A stretch of DNA of 64,000 nt from Macrotis lagotis (lineage: Eukaryota; Chordata; Mammalia; Peramelemorphia; Peramelidae). The first letter of the stretch is position 1. The number at the start of each line of letters is the position of its first letter. The position numbers and the translations under genes are program-made. Shown piece after piece: positions 25,076 to 37,849 of the stretch. A model generated the notes under the pieces. It made no database searches. It was not told where the DNA came from and saw only the letters and a list, made by a program, of their open reading frames with translations. The stretch spans positions 185,754,306 through 185,818,305 of the forward strand of contig NC_133661.1 of the NCBI RefSeq assembly GCF_037893015.1. Direction: 5' to 3'.

Positions 25076-25510
25076 TGTTAATTGCCTTATATGGTTCCAA
25101 CTCTAAAAGAGTTATCATTCTAATTAAGGAAATAACATGCAAACAACTATGTACAAAACAGATATAGGCAAGATAAATTGTAGATGATCAAAAGGAATAA
25201 AGCATTATGACATTAAGAGGGACTGGAAAAGACTCATAGAAAATGGGATTTTAACTGGGATTTGAAGGAACCAGAGGCCAGACAAGGAGAGGCACATTCT
25301 AGACTTGGGGGGGGGCAACCCATGAAAATCCCTAGAGTTAAGAGATAGACTGTCTTGTGAGAAGACTATCATGGAAGCTAATTTCACTGAATTGAAGAGT
25401 ACCTGGAGGAGAGTAAGGAGTAAAGAAATTGGAATGACAAGAAGGGACCAGATTATGAAGAGTTTTGAAAGTCAAACATGATTTTATATTTTATCCTGAA
25501 ATCAATGAGA
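25076..25510 (+). repeat. Old interspersed repeat family (unclassified), 5' half
   Basis: Blocks 'acatgcaaacaactatgtac', 'aggaaccagaggccag' and 'gaagagttttgaaagtc' are in the same order as in the copies at 13.3, 41.1, 52.7 and 55.5 kb. The rest of the copy probably continues at 26326-27070 after an interrupting repeat. Confidence 0.6.
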
Positions 25511-25554
25511 GACAGTTGAGAGAGTTAGAGATAGAGAGATAGAAATAGAGAAAG

Positions 25555-26240
25555 ATAGATGTTTGGTTGGTTCTTATCCTACTCTTATTGAAGATCAAAA
25601 TGTCCTCACTATGTTTGAGACATGTGTCTGATTGTGGCTGAACAAACTAATACCAGCTTGGAATGCTCTACCATAGGTTGGGCACAAATAGTCCATGTGA
25701 ACACCTGGGGTGCTTACTCTAAACTTACTTCCCTTGAGCTGTTTCAATTCTGCCTTCCTCATAGAGTTCAGCACCCTCACTGATGAGGGCACACCATGTC
25801 TCCCATATTGTACAATCAATTCTAAAATTCTTAAGAGAGACCTTCATGGTCTCTTCTTCTGACTCCCTTGTAAGCACTTGCCCTGTGTGAGCACTCCATA
25901 GAATAGTCTTTTTGGCAAGTGAACCAAAGGACCTCAATGTCTGGCATCTTCTCTTGCCAGGGGTTCTTCAGAATCTTCCTAAGACAATTTATGTATTTAT
26001 TTTTTGCAAGGCAAATGGGGTTAAGTGGCTTTCCCAAGGCCACATAGCTAGGTAATTATTAAATGTTTGAGACTGGATTTGAACCCAGGTACTCCAGGGC
26101 CAGTGCTTTATCCACTGTGCCACCTAGCCGCTCCCCTAGGACAATTTAAATGGAAGCTATTAACATTTCCTGACATGGTACTGGTAGATTGTCCAGGTTT
26201 CACAGGCATACAGTAATGAGATCAGCATAAGAGGGAGGGA
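25555..26240 (-). repeat. Unclassified (possibly RTE-related) repeat with nested SINE
   Basis: A repeat-like stretch, split by a young SINE (25990-26137), that interrupts the older repeat around it. Family resemblance is by memory only and weak. The 70-75 codon frames here are not supported as genes. Confidence 0.4.
25990..26137 (-). repeat. tRNA-derived marsupial SINE
   Basis: 'tttttgcaaggcaaatgg' at left, head complement 'cacctagccgctccc' at right. Flanks share 'aagacaattta'/'aggacaattta', the likely target duplication. Confidence 0.9.
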
Positions 26241-26254
26241 GGGAGGGAGGGAGG

Positions 26255-26327
<73 letters not shown>
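26230..26327. repeat. (GGGA)n/(GA)n microsatellite
   Basis: GGGA units pass into about 35 GA units. Confidence 0.95.
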
Positions 26328-26330
<3 letters not shown>

Positions 26331-27070
26331 GGAAATAATAGGACATGGTTACATGTGTTTTAGGGGATCAATTTGACAGCTGAATGGAGAATGGATTGGA
26401 ATGGGGAGAGACTTAAAGCAGGGATATCTCATTCAATAATTATGTCAATAGTCTAGGGAATGTATGTGTGTGTTAAATGTTTGCACCAAGATGGTGGCAG
26501 TACTGGAGGGCAGAAGAGTGTTTGTTATGAATGGTGTTATGAATGTAGGATCGAAAATATTTGACAATCATTAAATGTAAGAGGTGGTGAGAGAGAGTGA
26601 GGAGTCAAGGATGAGCCCTAGGATATGAAGAATGGAAGAATGGTAAGTCCTCGGAGATACAAGCCTGAAGCTGAGGAGAGAGATTAAGGCTGGTAAGTAA
26701 ATCTGAGAATCATCAGCATTGAAATGATAACTGAATCCATGGGAACTGATGAGATGACCAAATGAAACTGTATAGCAGAACAGACAAGAGTCCAAGATAG
26801 AGCCTTATGGGATACCCCTGGTTTGTGTGTATGACATGAGGTGAAGATCCTGCAAAAGAGACTGGAAAATGCTCAGAAAACTAGAACCATGAGATCACCA
26901 AATTAGCAATGACAAGAAAAATAATAAAGCAGAAAGTATCAAGGAAAAAAGAGATGGACAGTGTCAAAGGCTGCAGAGAGTTCAAGAAGTATGAAGACTG
27001 AGAAAAAGTTGTCACCTTTATCTTATGCTGGTCTGGGACTAAGAAGAGAGATGAGATTTTTCACCCACAT
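26328..27070 (+). repeat. Old interspersed repeat family (unclassified), 3' half
   Basis: Blocks 'gagaatcatcagcattgaaa', 'gggaactgatgagatgacc' and 'acagtgtcaaaggctgcaga' match the order in the copy at 55.5-56.8 kb. Probably the continuation of 25076-25510. Confidence 0.6.
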
Positions 27071-27075
27071 CATCA

Positions 27076-27290
27076 TAGCTGGTCAATTGAAGTAAAGAGT
27101 GCTGGGCCTTGTGTCAGGAAGATCTGAGTTCAAATGTAGCTTCAGACCCTTACTAGATGTGTTACCCTGAATAAGTCACTTAATCCTGTTTGCCTCAATT
27201 TTATCATTTATAAAGAGAAGGAAATGTATCTTTGCCAAAAAAACCCCAAATGAGGCCACAAAGAGTTGATGTGATTTAACAACAAAGCAG
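27076..27290 (+). repeat. Older SINE1/MAR1-like SINE
   Basis: 'ttcaaatgtagcttcagac', 'aataagtcacttaatcctg' and a 3' part ending 'gatttaacaacaaag' follow the older SINE order. Confidence 0.75.
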
Positions 27291-28914
27291 CAGAGGGAGA
27301 AGAGGTCTTGATAGAATAGTGTATTGTCTTCATGGGAAATTTTAGACCTAAATCCATGTGCCCCTGACTCCCAGCCTGGATTATTGTCTACTTCACTGCT
27401 CTGAGAAAAATATACACCTTATTTGATCACGGATCAAAGACATATCAAGAATATCTTTAACATTAAGTACTGTACATGGTGCCTAAAAATTGTAAATGCT
27501 CAATAACTATTTGTTGATGATGATGTTGATAAAATGACTACTCCAAGTCTCAGGGAATGACCTCTACATCTTGATGCATGGAAAAGACCAGATAGGAACT
27601 GATCAGATCCATACTCCCCTGGAAGGGGCTGCCAAACCCTCATAACAACTTATGTTATGAGCAGGAACAATTCATGCTCTAGTAATTCTCCTATTTTCGT
27701 GCACCCTTCTTCTATACTATAATATATTCCAAAGGTCCATATTTTAAGAGGAATGTGGAGAAACTGGAAATGTACAAAGAACAAAAAAAAGGCTTTTGAC
27801 AAAGGTGGGGAGAGAGAGAGAGAGAGAGAGAGAAGAGGTGGGGAGAGAGATAAATGAATTAATAATCTAAGGCTATTTTCCAATGAATAGCGATTGATCA
27901 ACTATGCTTGGAGTTCAAAGGAACTATACTGAAAATGTGAGAAGCAATGCTGAACATTATAATTAGACACAAACAATTTTTCAATAGCTAATTAATTGGA
28001 GCAAGTTTGTAAGGTAATTCCTGAAGAGAACATATCTTTTTCCTTTGAGTCAGAACTGCTCTGCCTAAAAGTGAGGTCTTAATTAGAAGGCCTTTGAAGG
28101 TTCTGAAAGCCTTAGAAGCCAGTCTCTGACTTCTGCCCTAATCTTTCAGACTTGTCCCTTGCCACATTTAAATATGGCATAGGATTTAAAGTTGGAACTG
28201 GAGAGAGCATCTATTACATACCTCAATTTTATAGATGAGAAAACTGACACCCACAGAAGTAGAACAACTTATCTACCATCACACAGATAAGTTTGCTAAT
28301 GCTCCAGTCTACTTTTTCCTATTTTCCTGCCTGAGAATCCTGGCTCTTCTTTCTTCATATCTTTTTAGGCTCTTATCTTTCTTGCTATAGTTAGGGAAAC
28401 TTAGAAAGCTATTATTAAAAGAAAAGTGAATACAGAACAAACCAGGCTGATTTCTTTTAGACTGCCTCTAGGGGAACAAAATCCTTCCCCTAAATACAAA
28501 TGAAATGAGAGATCCATTTGAGAGTGATTCAGTTTAGTTTTGGGGAAATTTTGTTGAATTCAGAAAGCTAATTGGTCAAAGTTTTACGAGTTTCAAGTGA
28601 GTAGTGCCTACCATAGACCTGGACTAGAGACCAAATTTTGCTGCCTCTGGCTTTGCCCTAAGATTAGAAATAAATGTGAACTAGCTGAGAAATTGAGAAA
28701 TCTTCTATACCTAACTACAGTATTCAACATTTCCTATCACATCTTCAGTAAAGAATAGTTCCTTTGAAATCTAAACAATTGGTTAAAAGACTATTGGTAA
28801 ATAGTCTTTCTGAGCCTTAGGAAGAGATGGCCTGTCAGACATTTTTGACGATTAAGCCATGATGAACAGGACAGAGAAGTAACTGTGCTGGACTGTCCTG
28901 GGATTGACATTTTA
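27291..28914. other. Non-coding region; (GA)n and a MIR-like fragment
   Basis: A short (GA)n run at 27809-27845 and a MIR-like reverse fragment around 28165-28300 ('atgagaaaactgacacccac'). Nothing else recognised. Confidence 0.5.
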
Positions 28915-29090
28915 GGATTGTAGATTTCGAGCTAGAGGCCACTGAGTCCAACTTCCTCATTTTTCAGAAAAGGAAACTAAGGCAGAGAGAATTTAAGTGA
29001 TTTGCCTAGGGTTCCATAGCTAGTAAATGTCTAAATCAGGATTTGAACTCAGATCTTCCTAACTTCAAGTCTGGTCCTGAATTCTACCTG
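28915..29090 (-). repeat. MIR-like SINE
   Basis: 'aaaggaaactaaggcagaga', 'gatttgcctagggttccat' and 'gatttgaactcagatcttcc' match MIR in reverse orientation. Confidence 0.75.
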
Positions 29091-29197
29091 GAGAAAATTA
29101 TCTGAACTCCACTGGAAGAAAAAAATGGGAAAACATAGATGAATTTAGGGATGAAAGTTGCTTTGGAACCTTAGAACTTGGAGAGGACATAGAGACT

Positions 29198-29328
29198 TTT
29201 TTTTGCAAGGTAATGTGGGGTTAAGTGACTTGCCCAAGGGAATTACTAAGTGTCTGAGGTCACATTTGAACTCAGATCCTCCTGATTCCAGGACCAGTGC
29301 TCTATTTACTGTGCCACCTAGCTGCCCC
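29198..29328 (-). repeat. tRNA-derived marsupial SINE with internal deletion
   Basis: The block normally reading 'gccacacagctaggt' is missing. Flanks 'gacatagagactt' and 'gacatggagactt' form the target duplication with one mismatch. Confidence 0.85.
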
Positions 29329-29814
29329 TGACATGGAGACTTCTAAATAGAATATATGTGTTATTTTCCCTTAATGAAATATAATCTTTTAGAGGATAAA
29401 GAATGTCCCTTAAGGGGTGTGCTGAAGCTGAAGGCTCATGAGAGATTGTTACATTTTTTGGCTCTAACTCCTGTCTCAAACTTTCTACTCATTATTGTAC
29501 ATGAATGCCTGCCCCGAGTAAGAAGTGAAGAGAAGATGGTGAGAACAAGAGAATTTCAGTTCTCATTCAGTTGCTTTGGGCACCTCTGGATTTTAACTTT
29601 GAGGGTGAAGATGATGGGGGGAGCTAACCCTGCTTCAGGTTGCTGAAGGAAAAGAATCTGGGAAGACATGAAAAGAGCTTGCAGTTTCCATCATGCCTCT
29701 ATCCTTAGCTTGCTACATCAAAGATTTTCAGTGAGTTTCCTCTTGGGTGAGATTTTTTTTAACCCCCTTTAGCCTCAGTTTCCTCATCTGTAAAATAGAT
29801 GTCTCATTTTTTAA

Positions 29815-29920
29815 ATTTGAAATTGTATTTTATTTTTCTAATTACATGTATTGATAGTTTTTCAACAATCATCCATTTGCAAATTTATGAGTTTTACATT
29901 TTTCTACTACTCTCCCTTCC
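29815..29920 (-). repeat. LINE 3'-end-like fragment split by a solo LTR
   Basis: Sequence just left of the LTR and 31000-31135 just right of it read as one older LINE-type 3' end (for example 'cctggtaaaagttgtacaa' and 'aacatatttacatattatt' on the right) interrupted by the LTR. Confidence 0.5.
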
Positions 29921-30993
29921 TGTTGGGAGCCAGGGTCTCTAAGCTGTTTGACACAGTCACGGCAAGAATACTCAGGGCAGTCACACTGCCTGATGGAACA
30001 ACATTTCCTTCTTCAATATATATAGGGATTCCATGTATACCCATATTTATAGGTCTATTATTGATTGCAAAACTTACTCATCCTAATAGTGGAATGACTA
30101 TAAAGGAAGGATTTCAGAGAAATTCCTTGAATAAAACAGATTGTGAACTCTGTCCAAATTTAACAGGACTGCCTCTCCCTGAGACATACAAAAGGCTTCA
30201 ACATTATGAAATCTTTGGAAGATACAGTACTGGGAGTTCTAGGGAGATGTCAGAATATATACAGGGAAACCAGATACAAGATGGGTCAGATAGAATTCCA
30301 GGGAAATTAACAGTTTTGCCCCCCCTTATCATACACAGGAATATATGATAAAGATTCTGAGAGAATAGTTAGTATAGGTAACCAATATGTGAACTCTAAC
30401 AGCCTTAGTTTATTGGCAAAGAATAAAAAGTCATAGAAACCGTAGTGTCTACCAACAAGGGCTAAAAGGAAAATTAGTTATTGAAGGAGTCAATGGACAG
30501 GTGGACAAATATAACTACCCTCACTATAGGTTGTCAAGGGAGCATATTGAAAATATTACATATGCGGTACAAAAACATAGAAGCATTCCATTAAACAAAT
30601 TATATCAAAGATTATTCTAAGGAAAGTTCTGTTTAATCAATAACTTTACTATGCAGCAAAGAACTAGGCAACAGGCAGGTTGAAGTCATCATGGTCTGAG
30701 CAGGGACAAGAAAATTAATTACATGATTGATAATCACACTTGTAACCATTACATGATCAAACTTGTAACCATATGAACTATGTGATTAATGATGAAAATT
30801 GTATACTTTTGTAACCAAGGAAATGATTTTAGTTTGCTTGTTTCATATGATTCTAAGACTATAAAAATAAATCTAAGCAGCTGACAGTCAGTCAACTTGC
30901 TCCTGCCTATACCCACTTGTTGACTCAACTCATTTTGCCGACTCTATCCCTCCTGTCAAGTTCCAAGGACCCCGCGGAGGCTGGATCCCCGCA
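29921..30993 (+). mobile_element. Solo LTR of an endogenous retrovirus (betaretrovirus/ERVK-like), fossil
   Basis: The element starts 'tgttgggagcc' and ends 'ggctggatccccgca', with TG...CA ends and a perfect 6-bp target duplication 'ccttcc' at 29915-29920 and 30994-30999. Six-base duplications are typical of ERVK-type elements. A promoter/poly(A)-like 'ctataaaaataaa' lies near 30860. The 1073-bp length is large for an LTR, and the left two thirds looks partly coding, with a hydrophobic segment. No internal retroviral region is present, so this is a recombined solo LTR. Broken; age not estimable from one LTR. Confidence 0.8.
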
Positions 30994-31135
30994 CCTTCCC
31001 TTCCCCTTCCCTAGAGTGGTAAACAGCCTGGTAAAAGTTGTACAAATACATTTGTGTTTAACATATTTACATATTATTGTCATGTTATGAAAGAGGAATT
31101 AGAACTAAGAGGAAATTAGAACTAAGGGGAAAGAA

Positions 31136-32284
31136 AAAAATTAGGTGTTTCTTTTTTGAGCTGTTACCTCACCCTCAAAGGGACCATCAGGAAGACTCTC
31201 TTCATTCTTTATTTTCTGGTATATATTGTGCTTTGTATTCCTTCTTTGATTCCTTTTTTGCTATCAATTTGACTAAATTAGTTTTTTTTGATAATTGTTA
31301 TTTGCTACATATATTTATTGTGGAACTGGTATTTGGTGGAAGGGGGTTCAAGTCTTAGATGTAGAACTTGGATGCAGAACTTCCCTTCTAATAATTAGTA
31401 TTCAAACTCAAACAGTAATTCAAATTGAACCCAGTCATGTCCCCAAGACTAACAACATCAAAGGATTAGTTTGATATAATTTTTCCTTGATAATTCCTTT
31501 ATCTAAAGATTAGGAGAGTGGCCTCCAGTCCCAACCTCCTGCTTCTCCTCCTGGCAGGAATGAAAGTCTCTCTTGAAAAAAACAGGATAGAGAAGAGGCT
31601 AGAGATGTCTCTTCTGGTTCCCTTTGAACTACACAATGAAATTTCCCATTCTTCAGATGGAAGGAGAGCCCTTGCAAAATGTGGAATCTCTCTGCACACA
31701 TATGCGCATTTATACCCTGGCAAATACAGTAGATCAAGGTTTGAAACATTGTTTTCAACCTTGTCTAGAATTAAGAAAGTAATGAAGAAAATGTTAATAA
31801 TGCAAATTGTGTGGGTTAGGAATTCACTAAGAAAATCTTCAGAGATTGATTCTGAGCAAAATGAAGGTTTTAATTGCTTTTCTCGAGAAAAGGACAGACT
31901 CAGAATCTCACATCAAGTTGTGAGAATTTGAGCTGCACCTAAAAGACAGTCAAGTGAGATTACATGACCTAACATAATCTCCCCCCTTCAACTCATTGGC
32001 TGAATTTTTCAGTTACATTCTATTCCCGAAAATCTGCTCCAGCAACAAAGAAAAAAATGAAAAGTTTTCATAAAATATTACATCACCCTCCAGATGGTGA
32101 GAATACCCCTCCCAAAGATTTCAATGATGTTCATATTCATAACTATCTAAAATGAAGTAATGTCTAAGTCTAGTAAAAATAGTCTTATCATAAAGTAAAT
32201 GGCTCATGAGTTTCTCTTGGGATGCAAGGTCTTTCTAGGAATAGTCTAATAATAACAACAATAATAATTTGTTATCCTTTTTAA
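31136..32284. other. Non-coding region with nothing recognised
   Basis: AT-rich. A 137-codon frame at 31518-31931 starts with a hydrophobic run but has no recognisable domain, no context and overlaps open frames on the other strand, so I do not call it a gene. Confidence 0.45.
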
Positions 32285-32500
32285 TGTCTTTTTTATAGTT
32301 TTTTTGAATTTTACAATTTCTTCCCCCGTCTCACTTCCCTCTCCCACTCTCCCCCACAGAAGGCAGTTTGATAGTCTTTACATTGTTTCTGTGCTATATA
32401 TTGATTAAAATTGAATGTGTTGAGAGAGAAATCATATCCTTAAGGAAAAAATAAAATATAGGAGATAGCAAAATACTTTTTTATTCTTAATATTTTTTAA
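32285..32500 (-). mobile_element. L1 LINE 3' fragment
   Basis: 'gtctttacattgtttctgtg', 'aaaattgaatgtgttgagag' and 'atcatatccttaaggaa' match the L1 3' region seen again at 54.24-54.4 kb. Confidence 0.7.
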
Positions 32501-32704
32501 CCCGGAGAGGACTTCGCTAGGAACATTAACACTGTGAGGGTTTTATTGGGAATATTCCACTCATAATTAAATTGAAAAAGAATTGTTGTGGGCCAGAGAG
32601 CCAGTTGATGAATAGCACATTTCAGGAAAGAAAGATTAGATAATCTGTTGAGTCATGGAGAGAAGAACTAGGAACAGTGAGTAGAAGTTATTGGGAGGTA
32701 GTAT

Positions 32705-32970
32705 ACAATAATAATAATAAACATTATTAAACACTTACTATATATCAGGTATTGTGCCAAGCACTTTATTAATATTACTTCATTTGATCCTTACAACAAT
32801 TCTAGGAGGTTAAGTACAAATGTTATATGTATTTTGCAGATGAGGAAACTGAGGCCAAAGGAGGTTAAGTGACATGCCCAGCATCACAGAATTAGTAAGC
32901 ATCTGGGACAAGATTTTAACTCAGATCTTCTTGTCCAGGCCTGGTGTCCTATCCACAGCACCACTAGTTG
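32705..32970 (-). repeat. MIR SINE, nearly full length
   Basis: It runs from 'aataataataaacattatt' and 'ggtattgtgccaagcacttt' through 'atgaggaaactgaggccaaa' to the tRNA-like head complement near 32960. Clear MIR order in reverse. Confidence 0.85.
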
Positions 32971-33440
32971 GAAAATGGAATGAACTGTCCCCTGAGACAG
33001 TAAATTTCCTGTCACTGGTGGTGTTATAGAGGATCCTGGGTGACTACTTGTCAGTGACATTTTAGCTATAATTCATGTTTCAGGGAGGTTTATTTAAACT
33101 TGAGGGTCCTTACAATGATTCCAGATTTTCTTTCCTTAGTTTATTGGCAGATTTGTCTACAGCAAGAAAACTCCCAGTTGCTTCAGAGCTCCATCAATTG
33201 AAGAAATCTAAGCCCTTGTAGAAAGTGGTAAAGTGGGAAATGAGACTGCACCACAAGGAATAGGTTCTTGGATTCTTAAATAATACATGGCATCCATCCC
33301 TATTTCTCTGAGCAAGATAAGTCTTCCTGTAATCTAAAGAGATCATTTTGTTTTGGCATATTCCATATCTCTTCTTGGATTTGTCTTTTAATGCCTAACA
33401 CCACTCAAGGTAAGGAAATGATTTCTTATTCATTTATCAC

Positions 33441-33845
33441 TGAATAAGAAAATGAAGTTTTCTTATAAGTAAGTTCTTTTGAGCCTGTATGAGGATGTGC
33501 CTTCCTCACCAATTTACACCCCCCCCCCCCCCACATTCCATAGGTGATTTGGCCACATTTCAAAGACTCCAGGAGCCAGCCACTCCTTGGAATACACAGG
33601 TAGTACTGGGGAGAACTGGCTATTCTCACAGTATTGACCTTATTCAAAGTAAAATCTTCCGGCCCCTATGGCATTTCCTTGAAGTCTTCAAACTGCTAGA
33701 CTTGTAGGCTTTTCCCATATTACTGTTAAAGGAACTTCCTCCCAACTAAATTAGCATCTAGACTTTTCTGTTCTCCACTGATAAATACTCTGAGGCTCCA
33801 AGCATTGGCGGGAATCTCACCCATGGAGAATTGATTCTGCCTGGG

Positions 33846-33905
<60 letters not shown>

Positions 33906-34215
33906 TTCTTTCTTCCTTTCTTTCCCAAACCGGGACTTAACAGAAAGGCTGGACAAGAACTTGGGATCCCCCCAGCCACGGACTGTTCAGAGTTGGTGCT
34001 CCTCCGAATTGGTGATGTTATCTTTATCTTTTTCTTCTACTTTGATTATAGTATTACTAACCCATTGTCTTTAATGTATTAGTTGCTGTATTGGATGTTA
34101 TTGTAATCAATCTACTCCTTGTGTTATGTAATTAAAATACTTTCATTTTTTACGAGTGTCAATGAGAGTGTCATTTGCAGGAACGAATCCGAACCTCATT
34201 TAAAATCACAATACA
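33441..34215 (+). repeat. 5' LTR of the class III-like provirus
   Basis: Starts 'tgaataagaaaatgaag' and ends 'aaatcacaataca'. Contains a poly-C tract near 33520 and a (TC)n tract at about 33850-33902, both shared with the 3' LTR. Confidence 0.9.
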
Positions 34216-36100
34216 TAAATTGGCATAGTCAGCAGGACTCGTTGTGCAAATGCTATTTAAGGAAAGTATAGAGATTCCTGTCCCTGTCGAAGTACCGGGA
34301 TGGGAGAAACCCACCTTTTCTTCTTTAGCAAAGGTTTGGACTCAAAACACAGGCTCCTGTGAAAACTGGGAAAGCTGCTTTAGGGATGGAAAGCCTGGCC
34401 AATTTACTAAGTGCTTAAGTAAAATTACCATAGAAAAGGGAAAGGAGATGAATGGTATTTGCAGAAGGGGATGGGCTCTTTTAACCGAGGATGGAAGGTA
34501 TGTCAGGCTTTGGACAAGAAGCAGGAAGAGAAAGTTCAAAGGGAGAAAGAATTGATTGATTTACAGGGGTAAATATATATGTATATAAAAGAAAAAAAGA
34601 AGAAAAGAGGGAGATTGATAAAAAGAAAGTTCATACTATGGTGGGGGATGCAGATACATATGATTTGGTTTTAGTTGGAGCAGCCCGCTTATAATACCTT
34701 AATCCAGAGGGTGCCCTTAGCTTCTTAGTGAAGCAGGCAAGCCTCTGGAAGAAGTTTTGGACAAAATCTCCCAACTGAAAAACTTAGGCAACTACACATA
34801 TACTGATGGCAATAAATCTCGATATAGGAGTGATGAACATGCTGCTGGTCAGTCTGATTTTTGGTCTCTCATAAGGTTAATTAATTACTAAAGTTTAGTT
34901 CTGTTTTGTTTTGAAACTGGGGAGAGACCTCTTTGATGGATGGCAATCCTAGTATATTTAAAAAAAAAGAAATTTAGGTAAAACAAGTTAAAATAATGAT
35001 GAAGGTAGGCCAATTACCCAAATAAGGAGTACTCAGTGATCATGGTTCTCTTTCTCCCAAAGTACATATTAGTACATTTTAAGGGGGATAACTCTCAATT
35101 TACCTGATGAAAAATTATTCTTGCAAAAGTACAAGGACCATCACAATCTGTAAAAATTTAAGTATACTAGGGAATTAGGGACATTGAAAAAATCTTGCCC
35201 AAGAATTTGTAAATAGAACTATGCCTATTTAGATGCAAAAGTAAGGTTTTAAATAAATGATTGGATCTGGTCGTGAACAGTATGTGTTAAAATAAAAGAA
35301 GAAGAAGAGGAAGGGGTGAATGAAGTCTGAAATATGCTTAGATAGTATGTTGAGAGAAAATGCAAGTTGTGTAGTCTGAATACTGGATTTAAGGACCTGT
35401 GAAGAGAATAATGAAAGGGGTGTAAAGAAAAATGAGGAGGCACAGAGAAGGTTGAGTTCTTTTTAATTTATGAAAATTAAAGCATGTAGAATGAAGGTAT
35501 GAGTAAGTTTGACTTTGTATGAATAAGATGTTGGTTTTGGAAGTTTTGAAAACTGATTTAAAATCAATGTAAAGTAGGAAAGAACATAGAGAGCTATGAA
35601 TCAACTAATAAGTTATGGAATTTCTTCTGGGATTGGGCAACCCAGATTTGTACTAAATTGAGATGTGTTCTTAAGGATGATTGGAGCAATTAAAAAAATT
35701 TTTTTTTATATATATTAGACTGCTACCTGTGGGAGAGAACTATACTCCTTTTGAATGATTGCTAGATGCATATTGGGCATTAGTAGAAATGGAACAATAT
35801 CCCTTTAAATCATGAAGTTTTGTTAAGGCCCCAAATAACTATTATGAGCTGGATAAATGGAGACTCTGATCTCTCATATGATAGGACATGCACAGAAGTC
35901 CAGTATAATTAAATGGAAATGGTACATACAGAACAGAACTAAACCATGAGAATCTGGTGTCTTTCCCCTGCCTGAGAAAGTATCTGAATTAACCTCAGTG
36001 CAGTCTCCACTGACCACTCCCCCTTAAGGCAGTTTCACCAGTCAAATGGAATCAAGGATTTAATGCCTTGAGTACTGAACAAAAGAAACACACTTGGTGA
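34216..36100 (+). other. Decayed gag-reverse transcriptase half of the provirus, fossil
   Basis: Leader and primer-site region followed by sequence with little recognisable coding potential. Too short for complete gag, protease and reverse transcriptase, so much is lost or decayed. Confidence 0.6.
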
Positions 36101-36449
36101 ACTGATAGCTCTGCTAAATATTTAGGACAAATTAGGCATTGGAAGGCTGTAACAAATAATATTTTAGAAAGAACAGGAAAGCAGTCAGTGGGCAAAACTG
36201 ATGGCTGTATGTCAAGTATTGAAACAGGAGAAGGGGAAGTAATGTCATATTTTCTTTTTCCTCAGACACCTGGGTAGTGGCAAATGGCCTGACCACTTAG
36301 ATGACCATGTGACATGCAAAAAAAATTGGAATTTTTATGGGAAACAAGTTTGGGCTTATGAAATGTGGAAAGATAAATGTATTTGGGTCCAATATACTAA
36401 TGTCTCAGTCTTTCATGTAGATACCCATGCCAGTGTGTGGACACTCTGG

Positions 36450-37630
36450 AACATGAGTATAATGCCCAAGCTGATGAACTCTTAAAAGCAGAAGAAAAAT
36501 TCCTGCAGATGATGCCCCTGGAAAATAGGGACGATTTGATGCTGGGAAAATGGATTCACATTACTGCAGGTCATCTTGGCGCTCTTGCATCTTACAGGTG
36601 AGCATTGGCTAGAGGAATTAATATTCCCTTAGATATTTTTAAACAGATAACTCCGGAGTGCCCTCAATGCCAGCTCTTCAGTCAGTGCTCTGTACCTCGG
36701 ACTGTAACTGGAGAATTGGCTGGAAGCACTTTGCCTGCCCAAATTTGGCAGATAGATTATATAGGCCCATTGCCTCTAAATCAAGGGTGCCAATATGCCT
36801 GTACTTGTGTAGACACCTATTCAGGAATATTAATTGCTTGCCCATATAGATGAGCAACTCAAAAGAATACTTGTAAGACTATTGATATTATTTCCTTATA
36901 TTATGGCACCCCCATGCAAATCCAAAGTGATAATGGAATTCATTTCAAAGGAAAAGAAATTGATATTTACTGTGGGTATAATAATATCAAATGGATATAT
37001 CATATTCCTTATTATCTACAGGCAGCTGGACCTATTGAAAGAATGAATGGCTTATTGAAAGAAAAGTTGAGGAAAAAATTAGGAGGCAATAATTTGAATA
37101 AATGGAAGGAAAATCTATTTGAAGCTTTGAAGCAATTGTATAATAGACCATTGGCTGATGGAGAAGGTACTCCATTGTCCAGAATGATGACTCCTAACTT
37201 ACAAATAAGGAAAGCATCTAACATTCCTACCATACAATGGTGGAAATTTCATAACAATGCTAGGGAACCTTGGAGGGCCTCACTTGGGTCCGCAGGTTAT
37301 GATTTATATGTAGTGCATGATGTGGAAACAAAACCTCAAGGCCAATTATTATGTAATACCGGTATTGGGGTCAAACTACCTACTGGATATTATGGTCAAC
37401 TATTCTCTAGATCCAGCTTGGCCAATAAGGCACAGGTACATGTACTGGGAGGAGTAATAGATAATGATTATAGAGGAGAAATTACAGTTTGTTTACATAA
37501 TCCCTATGTGTCTGAAACCTACTTCTTTAAGACCAGGGAGAAGATATGTCAGATGGTTGTACTACCATACCTCATTGGACACTGGATAAAAAGAAATCAA
37601 TCCCCTGATAAAATTACCAGAGGGGATTAA
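36450..37630 (+). pseudogene. Integrase and dUTPase region of the provirus, fossil
   Basis: The integrase part has paired histidines and cysteines of a zinc-binding module and motifs such as IWQIDYIGPLP. The dUTPase part, just downstream, shows GSAGYDLY, a SRSSLA motif and GGVIDNDYRGE. These are the conserved trimeric-dUTPase motifs. This arrangement is known from ERV-L elements. The region is broken overall. Confidence 0.85.
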
Positions 37631-37849
37631 GGATATGGTAGCTAAGATGAAATACACTGGGTACCTGAGAAGATAATCCCAGGAACTAAAGTATGGATAA
37701 AAAGACATCCTACAGAAGCTCCTAGGCCAGCTGAGTTAATAGCTCAAGGGAATAACAACACAGTTATTGTTTATTATCCAGGAGGTAACTCTTGGTACTA
37801 CATTCCATTAACCCAGATGTTTATTCACAATTAAGTGTCTCATAGGCTT

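Noticed and set aside
31518-31931. 137-codon plus-strand frame with hydrophobic start
   Set aside because: Overlaps open frames on the other strand, has no recognised domain, and lies in a repeat-rich gene-poor area.
33831-33979. Ser/Leu- and Arg/Glu-rich frames
   Set aside because: Translations of the (TC)n tract of the LTR.
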